A stretch of 64,000 nt of DNA from positions 496,001 to 560,000 of the forward strand of contig NZ_BSOT01000006.1 in the NCBI RefSeq assembly GCF_030160655.1. The letters run 5' to 3'. This DNA comes from Agaribacter marinus (GTDB taxonomy: Bacteria; Pseudomonadota; Gammaproteobacteria; Enterobacterales; Alteromonadaceae). Both the position numbers and the translations under genes were made by a program. Shown piece after piece: positions 52,762 to 61,117 of this stretch (positions are counted from its first letter, which is position 1; every line of letters begins with the position of its first letter). The notes below the pieces were generated by a model. The model saw only the letters and a program-made list of their open reading frames with translations. It did no database searches and had not been told where the DNA came from.

Positions 52762-54897
52762 TTATATCGTTGTTTTCGTTAACTTAAACACCAAACCACT
52801 CTGTGGACATACGATGGGTAACTGCATACCAAATTGCATTAATGCCTCGCCAGAATAATGTTTGCCATCGATAATATTGAGTAAAGAAGGTGAATATTCG
52901 TTTAGTTTTGTTGGCCATATCATTTTAAGTTCGTAAATAGCATCTGCTAGTAGGCCCTTATACCTAAAGATAGGTGGCTGGGTTCGTCGCGTTTCGATAA
53001 TACTGTTGTAGGCAAACAAGGCCTCGGATTTGTCTTTTGCAACGATACCAAAATTGATATTTTGACCATCGCTGTCATAACGATATAAATCGCCATTGTG
53101 AATGAGATGTCGATTTTTTTTATAAATATCAGTACCGTCGCGAAGCGCTTGTTTTTCTTCCTCCGTAAGCTCTCTGGGGTCCATTTCCATCCCCATGTGA
53201 CAAAACATTGCAGTAGAAATGCGCATGTCAATTGGCATAATACGCCTAGTAATATGGCAATCTCTAGGACCAACGTGTGATCCAAGTAAGTTACTAGGGA
53301 TGAAGAAAGATGCACCCCTTTGAATGCTAAGTCTATCTAAGGCATCGTTTGAGTCAGAAGTCCAAACCCTATCTGTATGTTGTAGCACACCATAGTCAAT
53401 TCTCGCTCCACCAGAGGAACAGCTTTCTATTTCAACCGCCGGGTGGCGTTCTTTGACGCGATCGATAAGCGCATATACCGCGAGCGTCTGCTTATGGATA
53501 CCGCTCACACCATGTTGATCACCTGTGTGATTAATATCTCTGTTCATATCCCATTTGATGTATTCAATTTGTGGGTATTCAGTCAGTATGTCGCTAATTT
53601 GATTGAACAAATAATCGCAGACTTCTTTCCGGGTTAAATCCAGTACTAATTGATGACGGAAGTCGATTTGCGGATTACCTAAGGTCGACAATACCCAATC
53701 AGGGTGTTGTCTAAATAAATCACTATCAGGGTTGACCATCTCAGGTTCGAACCATATGCCAAATCCAAGCCCTAAGCCGGTAACATGATCAATAAGTGGT
53801 TGCAAACCGTCTGGGTAGACATCTTTATCGACAATCCAATCACCTAAGCCCGCGCGGTCTGTTCTGCGACCTTTAAACCAACCATCGTCAAGTACAAAGC
53901 GTTCCGCTCCGACATCGGCGACAATACTGGCCAATTGTTTAAGCGTGTCGGTATCATGATCAAAGTAAATCCCTTCCCAGGTATTGTAATGTACTGGACG
54001 AGGTAAGCTATGAAATTGAGGATTGAGAATTTCTTTTCTTACGTAGTCATGAAATTGTTGGGAGAGTTGGTTAAGTCCTTCGCTGCTGTAGCTAACATAT
54101 AGCACAGGGCTAGAATAACTTTCATCTTTGCCAAGCACTATTTCGCCAGACCCAAGTAATTCACTCATTTGTGCGTAGGTGCGTTGCTCAGGCAATAGCT
54201 CCACACGTGTCCGATGATTGCCGCTCCAAGCTAAATGAAAACCATAACATTCGCCTTGGTCCTCGGTTGTGTGAGGCGTGTGCAACACTACGCCCGGAAA
54301 GTTGTCATGAGAGGTTTTACCTTTGCGGTTTTCACGGGTATATGCCCCTAAAAACAAGTCGATGCTAGTTGTTTGAAACTCGTATGACCAACGCCCTTCG
54401 AACGACATTATTTTGGTGATATGGTCAGGTACTGCAAACGTTGGCGCAGCGCAATCGTTGACAGTAAGATCAGTAGATCCTAAGTTCTGTATTGTTGTAG
54501 AGGCTTTAAGTACATTGCTTGAATCAAACGTTAGGGAATGAGAGATCTTAATATTCCGAACCTCATCAACAGAGATAAAGGTAGCGCTATTGCTATCTAT
54601 TTGTTCAATGTCTACCAATTCAGCGCCCACAGACCATGCAACACCTTGATCACTAAGACTAATACCCGGATGGCCGGTAAAGCCATTCCCTAAACACGGA
54701 CTCAATGACAAAGGTACTTCATGTACCAATGCACACTTTGGTTCTTGTCTAACATGTAATTCTGCAAGCATATCGTCGTTTGTTGCAGAGGAAAGTATTT
54801 TTCCAAAATAGTGCACGACCGGCGTGTTTCGTCTACAGTCAATGACTAGACTGATTTTTGGGCTTTTAATATGAACGAAATTTGGTACCTGATTCAT
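52762..54897 (-). CDS. GH36 alpha-galactosidase
   Basis: A 711-residue cytoplasmic alpha-galactosidase with the family beta-sandwich (1-310), TIM barrel and C-terminal beta domain. Conserved stretches are FVLDDGWFKGRR, GIWFEPEMVNPDSDL, nucleophile Asp450 in IKWDMNR, CSSGGARID (493-501) and the acid/base Asp515 in WTSDSND. It releases galactose from alpha-galactosides such as melibiose or raffinose-type sugars. No export signal. It is divergent from the GH42 beta-galactosidase gene. Confidence 0.95.
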   Translation of the reverse strand: MNQVPNFVHIKSPKISLVIDCRRNTPVVHYFGKILSSATNDDMLAELHVRQEPKCALVHEVPLSLSPCLGNGFTGHPGISLSDQGVAWSVGAELVDIEQIDSNSATFISVDEVRNIKISHSLTFDSSNVLKASTTIQNLGSTDLTVNDCAAPTFAVPDHITKIMSFEGRWSYEFQTTSIDLFLGAYTRENRKGKTSHDNFPGVVLHTPHTTEDQGECYGFHLAWSGNHRTRVELLPEQRTYAQMSELLGSGEIVLGKDESYSSPVLYVSYSSEGLNQLSQQFHDYVRKEILNPQFHSLPRPVHYNTWEGIYFDHDTDTLKQLASIVADVGAERFVLDDGWFKGRRTDRAGLGDWIVDKDVYPDGLQPLIDHVTGLGLGFGIWFEPEMVNPDSDLFRQHPDWVLSTLGNPQIDFRHQLVLDLTRKEVCDYLFNQISDILTEYPQIEYIKWDMNRDINHTGDQHGVSGIHKQTLAVYALIDRVKERHPAVEIESCSSGGARIDYGVLQHTDRVWTSDSNDALDRLSIQRGASFFIPSNLLGSHVGPRDCHITRRIMPIDMRISTAMFCHMGMEMDPRELTEEEKQALRDGTDIYKKNRHLIHNGDLYRYDSDGQNINFGIVAKDKSEALFAYNSIIETRRTQPPIFRYKGLLADAIYELKMIWPTKLNEYSPSLLNIIDGKHYSGEALMQFGMQLPIVCPQSGLVFKLTKTTI

Positions 54898-55044
54898 GCG
54901 TACATTCCAACTGTTGTGCTAGGGTCTAACGACCTTTTTAAATAATGTTAATGCAGCTTGTTTTTTTCTGCTATTCGTTAATAATAATGCAATCCAATAA
55001 TAAATCATATAAATATGTTAAATATTTTAAAGTTTGTTTTTATC

Positions 55045-55063
55045 CTTGCGCAAATATCGCAAG
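55045..55063. promoter_or_regulatory. Inverted repeat upstream of the beta-galactosidase gene
   Basis: CTTGCG-N7-CGCAAG is a perfect 6-bp repeat with a 7-bp spacer, 28 bp before the GH42 ATG and in the 194-bp region shared with the divergent alpha-galactosidase gene. It is a plausible operator or part of an RNA leader hairpin. The regulator is unknown. Confidence 0.4.
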
Positions 55064-55091
55064 AAAAACAAAATCATAAGTGGAGATCAAT

Positions 55092-57053
55092 ATGTTAGGT
55101 GTATGTTATTACCCAGAGCATTGGCCTCAAAGCATGTGGAAAAAAGACGCAGAAGAAATGCGTGAATTGGGGTTAACGTATGTGCGATTGGCTGAATTTG
55201 CTTGGTCAAAGATGGAGCCAGAAGAGGGCGTTTATGATTTTGAATGGCTTGATAGTGCGATTCAAATTTTAGCAGAAAAAGGCCTTAAAGTTATTTTATG
55301 TACGCCCACTGCTACGCCGCCTAAATGGTTGATTGATAAATTTCCAGATATTTTACCTGTCGACATTAATACAGGTGTGACTAGAGGTTTTGGTTCGCGT
55401 CGGCACTACGATTTTTCGAGCAAAAATTATCATCGAGAATCAATGCGCATTAGCGAAGTTATGGCAACTAGATATGCTAATAATCCAGCAGTTGTCGGTT
55501 GGCAAACAGATAACGAGCTAGCATGTCACGACACTACTCACAGCGGTAGTGAAAACGCAAAACATGCTTTTCATTTGTGGCTTGAAAAGTACTATGGCGA
55601 TATTGATTCACTCAATAAGGCGTGGGGCACCATCTTTTGGTCGATGGAATATCAGCGCTTCGATCAGATCGAATTGCCAATATTGGCCGTGACTGAAACA
55701 CACCCGTCACATCAACTTGCCTATCGTCGATTTAGCTCAGAGCAGGTGATTAATTATCACAACGACATGATAGATGTGCTAAGTAAACATTGCCCTAAGC
55801 ATTTTATGACGCATAATTTTATTCCGATGACCGATACTCAAGCAGACAACTTTGCTTTAGCTGAAAAGTTAGATTTTGCATGTTATGACAACTATCCACT
55901 AGGGCGCACAGATTTGTTCTTTGCGGATAGCGATACAGACACGTTTAAACGCTATATGCGTACAGGTCATCCTGATTTTTCGAGTTGCTCGTTCGATCAA
56001 ATTCGCGGTATAAGTAACGATAATTTTTGGATAATGGAGCAACAACCTGGTCCAGTAAATTGGGCACATCACAACCCTAGGCCGTTGCCTGGCATGGTGC
56101 GTTTGTGGTCATGGGAAGCCGTGGCACATGGAGCAGAAACAATTTGTTATTTTCGGTGGCGACAAGCGGCATTTGGTCAAGAACAAATGCATGCAGGCAT
56201 AAAACGTGTTGACAATTCAAAGTCTCCTGCGTGGTTTGAAACCGAGCAATTTAGGGATGAGCTTGCGGAAACAGGTTTTGACCTTAAGGCAAAAGTGCAT
56301 ACATCTGTTGCGATTATCATGAGCATTGAAAACCAGTGGGTGACTGAAATCGAGCGTCAAGGCGATAGTTTTAGTCATCAGTTGGTTGAGTTTGAGTATT
56401 ACAGCGCATTAAGGCAATTAGGTATTGATGTAGATTTCGTTTCATCAAACGACAATCTCGCAGATTACAAAATGATTGTTGTTCCATGCATGCCTGTCGT
56501 GAGTGACGAACTAATCGACAAATTGGCGGACAGTCAAGCGCATGTAATTTTTGGCCCTAGAAGTGGGGCGAAAACGGATGAATTAACCTTTGCGCCTAAT
56601 TTAGGTCCGGGCAACATTCAACGCTTAATCCCTATTCAGGTGGAGAGTACAGAGACCTTGCGGGCAGACTGTACGATGAAAATGCTGTACAAAGGTGCTA
56701 GTTACCTTGGATCTCGTTGGAATGAAGCACTGTCTATTGGTGACAAGGTGAACACGGTCGCTCAATTCCACAATAAGCAAGCTGCCGTCGTTCAAAACGA
56801 TAAAGTAACCTATGTGGCGACGCTTTGTGAAATAGAGTTTTTACGCGTTTTACTGAATGATATTGCACTTGCTTGTGACATCAAAACGTACCAATTACCA
56901 GAAGACATTCGCTTATCTCAACGTGGAAATTTTGGTGTGTTTTTTAATTATTCCGGGCAAGCAAAACGAGTGGAGTTTGACCGCGATGTCGAGTTTGTAC
57001 TAGGCAGTGAAGAAATTGCGCCTTACAGTCTTTCTATTTTTAAACGTAATTAG
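55092..57053 (+). CDS. GH42 beta-galactosidase
   Basis: A 653-residue clan-A glycoside hydrolase: opening LGVCYYPEHWPQSMW, acid/base Glu142 in GWQTDNEL, and nucleophile Glu316 in FWIMEQQPGPVNW, followed by the trimerisation and C-terminal beta domains. It hydrolyses beta-galactosides in the cytoplasm. The start is ATG 55092, with GGAG 6 nt upstream; an in-frame GTG at 55080 overlaps that ribosome-binding site and is rejected. It is divergent from GH36 and ends at a strong bidirectional terminator. Confidence 0.96.
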   Translation: MLGVCYYPEHWPQSMWKKDAEEMRELGLTYVRLAEFAWSKMEPEEGVYDFEWLDSAIQILAEKGLKVILCTPTATPPKWLIDKFPDILPVDINTGVTRGFGSRRHYDFSSKNYHRESMRISEVMATRYANNPAVVGWQTDNELACHDTTHSGSENAKHAFHLWLEKYYGDIDSLNKAWGTIFWSMEYQRFDQIELPILAVTETHPSHQLAYRRFSSEQVINYHNDMIDVLSKHCPKHFMTHNFIPMTDTQADNFALAEKLDFACYDNYPLGRTDLFFADSDTDTFKRYMRTGHPDFSSCSFDQIRGISNDNFWIMEQQPGPVNWAHHNPRPLPGMVRLWSWEAVAHGAETICYFRWRQAAFGQEQMHAGIKRVDNSKSPAWFETEQFRDELAETGFDLKAKVHTSVAIIMSIENQWVTEIERQGDSFSHQLVEFEYYSALRQLGIDVDFVSSNDNLADYKMIVVPCMPVVSDELIDKLADSQAHVIFGPRSGAKTDELTFAPNLGPGNIQRLIPIQVESTETLRADCTMKMLYKGASYLGSRWNEALSIGDKVNTVAQFHNKQAAVVQNDKVTYVATLCEIEFLRVLLNDIALACDIKTYQLPEDIRLSQRGNFGVFFNYSGQAKRVEFDRDVEFVLGSEEIAPYSLSIFKRN

Positions 57054-57081
57054 TATATGGCTACTTTGAAGCCGTGAATTG

Positions 57082-57124
57082 AGGTCTGACGTAATGCGAT
57101 TTATCATTAAGTCAGACCTTTTTT
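57082..57124. terminator. Bidirectional terminator between GH42 and the symporter gene
   Basis: The stem AGGTCTGAC (57082-57090) pairs with GTCAGACCT (57111-57119); the inner part adds TAATG/CATTA pairing. A run of Ts follows on the + strand and As precede it in part, so it can end both the + strand beta-galactosidase and the - strand symporter transcripts, which converge here. Confidence 0.85.
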
Positions 57125-57145
57125 ACATAGTTGTTTGAAGTTGGG

Positions 57146-58645
57146 CTAGCCTACATTTTCAGCAGGGACATCACCTTTTAATTGATCGAGTGTAAATTGT
57201 GGCGGCTCCTTGTATAGGATCCAATTCAGCAATAACGCCAATGCAATTGAGCTTGCTAAGGTAATGAACATTTGGTGAATAAAGTGTAGCTCAAGCAAGC
57301 TGGCTATCATGCCGGTCTCAACGTCAAATAAACCATAGCCTTTGAAGCTTAAGAAACTATAAAACACAACGCCGTAAACCACTGAAAATATACCGGCAGT
57401 CGCATGAACATTTTTAAACACAAGACCCAAAATAAACACTGACAAAATGGGCATACTTAGTAAACCATACAGTTGCTGAATTAAATTAATAATACTGTCT
57501 GCCTGTGCATATACTTGTACAAGCAGTAGCGATATTACGGTAATAAGGATTGTTACAATGCCGCTAAGCGCCGGTACATTTGGCTTGTCGTTGATGTACG
57601 CTTCATGAATATCACAGACGTACAATGCGGTTGCAGAATTGAGGTTACTATTAAAGGTCGTTAGCACTGCTGCAGCCATTGCAGCGGCAAATATTCCACT
57701 TAACCAGCTTGGCAGTAGGTCAGCGACTAATGTGCCATAAGCAGAATCTCCAATATCACCATATAGCTTAAATGCAACTATACCCGGAATAACGATAATT
57801 GAAGGAACGATCATGAAGCGTATCGCCGCGGCAGCAAACACGCCTTTTTGTGCTTCTTTGATGTTGGGTGCAGCCATGGCGCGTTGCGTGATGACTTGAT
57901 TGGTACCCCAGTAAAACATTTGGATAAAGATCATACCTGTGAATAACGTATGCCAAGGAATGGGCGAGTCATTATCACCAATAAGTGTTAAGCGTTCTGC
58001 AGGAACACCATCGAAACTAAAATCAATTGCCTTCAGCGCAAGTATCACTACCAAAACAGCCATAAACAACAGCAATACACCTGAATAAGTATCTGATACC
58101 GCCACCGCTCTAAGCCCACCAAATATCGCATAAACAGCACCAACTACCGCAAATGCGATGGCGATATACATGAGAGGTGCATCTACATTGAACATGTTTT
58201 GCATAAACAACGCACCCGAATAAATCACCGCGGGGCAAAATATCAACGCACTGCCAAAAAAGAACAGCAGGCTAATAATCGCGCGAATGTGGCGATTGTG
58301 ATAGCGCTTTTCGAGTAGTTCGGTCGTTGTGGTGCAGTTATAGCGGTAATAGACTGGTAAGAATACTTTGGCGAGAATGATTAAGCCAATTACCGCGGCA
58401 AATTCCCAAAGTGCTAGAAGCGCCATTTGGTTTCCATTCATACCAACCAACTGGTCGGTGCTTAAGTTTGTTAGCGTAATTGAGCCTGCAACAAAATACC
58501 ACGCTAATCCGCCGCCGGCCAAAAAGTACTCTTTATTTTGGTTAGATTGCCTATCACTTCTGCCTCGGCAATGCATGTATGTCGCTAAACCTATAAGGGC
58601 CGTGACAAAAAGAAAAACTGCAACTTGTATTGTTTGACTACTCAT
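57146..58645 (-). CDS. Sodium/solute symporter (SSS family), probably galactose transporter
   Basis: A 499-residue SSS/SLC5 transporter with about 13 to 14 hydrophobic segments; SITLTNLSTDQLVGMNG and GGLRAVAVSDTYSG are typical of SGLT-like sugar symporters. It probably takes galactose or a galactoside into the cell with Na+. It is the last gene in the halogenase-sapC-symporter transcript; its ATG is 4 nt after the sapC stop. Confidence 0.9.
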   Translation of the reverse strand: MSSQTIQVAVFLFVTALIGLATYMHCRGRSDRQSNQNKEYFLAGGGLAWYFVAGSITLTNLSTDQLVGMNGNQMALLALWEFAAVIGLIILAKVFLPVYYRYNCTTTTELLEKRYHNRHIRAIISLLFFFGSALIFCPAVIYSGALFMQNMFNVDAPLMYIAIAFAVVGAVYAIFGGLRAVAVSDTYSGVLLLFMAVLVVILALKAIDFSFDGVPAERLTLIGDNDSPIPWHTLFTGMIFIQMFYWGTNQVITQRAMAAPNIKEAQKGVFAAAAIRFMIVPSIIVIPGIVAFKLYGDIGDSAYGTLVADLLPSWLSGIFAAAMAAAVLTTFNSNLNSATALYVCDIHEAYINDKPNVPALSGIVTILITVISLLLVQVYAQADSIINLIQQLYGLLSMPILSVFILGLVFKNVHATAGIFSVVYGVVFYSFLSFKGYGLFDVETGMIASLLELHFIHQMFITLASSIALALLLNWILYKEPPQFTLDQLKGDVPAENVG

Positions 58646-58649
58646 AATT

Positions 58650-59414
58650 TTAGCTCACTGTGGTGTCTTTGCTGACTTCTATTTTTACCGTATCTATATT
58701 GGTGTGAGTCGTAAGGTTGTTGTGTTTGTTGATGAGCACGTTGATTTGAAACAGCGACATTAGCATTGCATAAATGGGTGCTAGGTAGCCTGCTTTTCTG
58801 AGTTTATCGAGATCATCGGTACTGATCGTTTGAAGTTTATCTTCATCAATGGTTTGTAAGCCCTTAATTACACCTACTTCGCCGCTTTGGTAGTGCACTT
58901 GAAGGTCTACTGATTTCATTAAATCCAATGAGTCAATCATTTTGGTAAATGCGTATGTCAAACGCATTTGTTCAAGCTCGCCTTCAAGCAGTTTTGTTTT
59001 TTCGCTTAGCATTGGTGTCGCTTTGCCGTCACCAGTAAACAAAGCCAGGCCATGTTCTTCGCTTAAATGCCCACTGTCTTGATCAAACCCAATAGTAAAA
59101 TGCTTTTCATTTTCTGGCGATTGCATCAAATACAATGGATACGTTCGAAAGTTGGTTGGTTGGAACACACTATGCCAAGAATTGTCTTGCACGAAGAGGT
59201 TTTCTTGCGTTGCAAAACTCATCATTGCCGATACTGCCAATTGTCCGTTGATACTATTTCGCGTAATAAATACTGGAAAACATGTGGCTGCATTGGCAAT
59301 TTCTTGTGCTTGTAGATTGCATACATGCTGCCTTGATGCATGTGACATCATTGCGTCATTGGTAACTTTTAAGTTTTTATGAGCATTAATGCTTAGCTCT
59401 ATAAGTTTAGCCAT
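58650..59414 (-). CDS. SapC family protein
   Basis: A 254-residue protein of the SapC family. Characteristic parts are the N-terminal VNLQAQEIANAATCFPVFITRN-type region (start read as VCNLQAQEIANAATC), NFRTYPLYLMQSPEN and TMLSEKTKLLEGELEQM-type segment. The biochemical role is unknown. The family recurs between tryptophan-halogenase-like and TonB-receptor genes in sugar-use clusters of Alteromonas, Caulobacter and Xanthomonas relatives, as here. Confidence 0.88.
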   Translation of the reverse strand: MAKLIELSINAHKNLKVTNDAMMSHASRQHVCNLQAQEIANAATCFPVFITRNSINGQLAVSAMMSFATQENLFVQDNSWHSVFQPTNFRTYPLYLMQSPENEKHFTIGFDQDSGHLSEEHGLALFTGDGKATPMLSEKTKLLEGELEQMRLTYAFTKMIDSLDLMKSVDLQVHYQSGEVGVIKGLQTIDEDKLQTISTDDLDKLRKAGYLAPIYAMLMSLFQINVLINKHNNLTTHTNIDTVKIEVSKDTTVS

Positions 59415-59431
59415 GTTGTTATTTTAATTTC

Positions 59432-60967
59432 CTACTGTTGGTTGGCAGCTAACCACTGCTCAATATAATCTCGATGAGATGGCAATTGTTGCAACATTTG
59501 ATGCGTGATTTTTTGGTTGCGTTGGATAATCATCTCTGCCTGTTGTTGGTCTTTATATAGGTGTTGTTGTTTGTCGAAATTTGGTTTAAAGCCCATACCA
59601 TATAAAACATATTGATAACTAGCGGCTGGGAATAATTCAATAGCACTTTCAAAATCTGCTTGTGTTGGTCCTCGGTATCCCCATACTTGAAGATCCTCTT
59701 TCAAACTTTCTGGTATCGATTCTATTTGAGTATGTGCCTGCCAATACGGCTCAGGTCGCTGAGTCAGCATGTAATGCAGTTTTAAGAAGTCGATAATGCG
59801 GCCCCATTTGTATTGCAATTGTTGATTGAATCGTTTTGCAATGGTTGGCATAACGGCAGCATCAGGCGGGAGGTTTTCGGCAACGAAACGAGACGATATT
59901 TCAATTAGCATGATTGCCGTAGCTTCAAGCGGTTCAACAAAACCTGCGGCCATGCCGATTGCCACGCAATTGTTCTTCCAAAATATTTCTCGATGTCCAG
60001 ACTGAAAGCTGATCTTACGTACATATTTATCGACGCCAGCATTGCCTAGATACTTTCGGAGATTAGATTCTGCTTCATCATCACTTAAGAACTGGCTTGA
60101 ATACACATGACCAACGCCCCGTCTATGGGTTAGGCCGATATCCCAAATCCAACCGGCATTCTGCGCGGTGGCTATTGTATGTGAGGCAATCGGATCACTT
60201 GGGTTGGCATATGGCACCTGAATTGCTAGAGCAGAATCGTTAAATAAGTACTTGTCGGCGTGCTTAAATGGAACACCAAGTGTTTCGCCAAGTAATAACG
60301 ATTTAAAGCCCGTACAATCAATGAATAAATCGGCGTTGATTGACGACCCATCATCTAACAATACTGCAGATATATTGCCGTCATCATTTTTTGAGACCGT
60401 GGCTACCGTGCCAATCTTGTGTTGAACGCCGAGTGTATTTTTACTGTGGTTCTTGAGTAATTCGGCAAATGCGCCTGCATCGAGATGATAGGCATAATTG
60501 CATTGTCCAGAATATTCAGCTTCAGCTATGGTCCTTGGTGCTAGACCCGCTTCACACACATGATGTTGAAAGTTTGATTCAACGGCATACTGCTCGATAT
60601 CATCAATATATGGTGCTAAGTCGATACGGCCATAACCTAGTGGTACGGTAAATGGGTGGTAATAAAAATCACCGTCGCCTTTAACCCATTCGACAAATTT
60701 ACCGCCTTGTTTAAACACTGCATTGCAGTGGGCAAATAGCTCAGATTCTTTTAGGCCGATATCTTTTAGTGTGTTTTTCATCGTTGGCCAAGTACCTTCG
60801 CCAACCCCTACAGTGGGAATGTCAGATGATTCAACAAGCGTAATTGAGAGTGTTTTATCTTGAGTGATTGCCGTTTTATGGTAGGCCGCAATAACAGCGG
60901 CGGCTAACCAACCTGCGGTTCCCCCACCTACAATGGCAATACTGCGTATTGGGCGATTCATTTTCAT
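59432..60967 (-). CDS. Tryptophan-halogenase-family flavoprotein of a sugar locus
   Basis: A 511-residue FAD-dependent protein of the PrnA-type halogenase family: FAD-binding GGGTAGW (14-20), VGVGEGTWPTMK, Lys86 or Lys90 in FKQGGKF as candidates for the family's catalytic Lys, and WIWDIG (273-278) where halogenases usually have WxWxIP, so the Pro is replaced by Gly. It is grouped with sapC, a symporter and a TonB receptor, so halogenation of tryptophan is doubtful; the true substrate in such clusters is unknown. Confidence 0.88.
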   Translation of the reverse strand: MKMNRPIRSIAIVGGGTAGWLAAAVIAAYHKTAITQDKTLSITLVESSDIPTVGVGEGTWPTMKNTLKDIGLKESELFAHCNAVFKQGGKFVEWVKGDGDFYYHPFTVPLGYGRIDLAPYIDDIEQYAVESNFQHHVCEAGLAPRTIAEAEYSGQCNYAYHLDAGAFAELLKNHSKNTLGVQHKIGTVATVSKNDDGNISAVLLDDGSSINADLFIDCTGFKSLLLGETLGVPFKHADKYLFNDSALAIQVPYANPSDPIASHTIATAQNAGWIWDIGLTHRRGVGHVYSSQFLSDDEAESNLRKYLGNAGVDKYVRKISFQSGHREIFWKNNCVAIGMAAGFVEPLEATAIMLIEISSRFVAENLPPDAAVMPTIAKRFNQQLQYKWGRIIDFLKLHYMLTQRPEPYWQAHTQIESIPESLKEDLQVWGYRGPTQADFESAIELFPAASYQYVLYGMGFKPNFDKQQHLYKDQQQAEMIIQRNQKITHQMLQQLPSHRDYIEQWLAANQQ

Positions 60968-61011
60968 TTTATAAACACAACGCTCTTAACTACTTTATTG
61001 AAAACTAACGA

Positions 61012-61045
61012 TAAAGTGCATTTTGGTATTTGTAAATGCACTTTA
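61012..61045. repeat. 12-bp inverted repeat upstream of the halogenase gene
   Basis: TAAAGTGCATTT (61012-61023) and AAATGCACTTTA (61034-61045) are perfect inverted arms with a 10-nt spacer, 45 bp upstream of the halogenase ATG. It may be an operator, or a hairpin in the transcript running from the TonB receptor. Confidence 0.55.
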
Positions 61046-61075
61046 GCCTTACTATCCATGACGAGATAAGAAACA

Positions 61076-61103
61076 AGGGGAGTGAGTGAATCCACCCCCC
61101 TTA
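61076..61103 (-). terminator. Terminator-like hairpin after the TonB receptor gene
   Basis: Read on the - strand, a GC-rich stem (AAGGGGxGTG against CACxCCCCTT, one mismatch, 8-nt loop) lies 15 bp after the receptor stop and is followed by TTGTTTCTT. It may end most receptor transcripts while letting some continue into the halogenase operon. Confidence 0.6.
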
Positions 61104-61117
61104 TAAGCATACACTTC

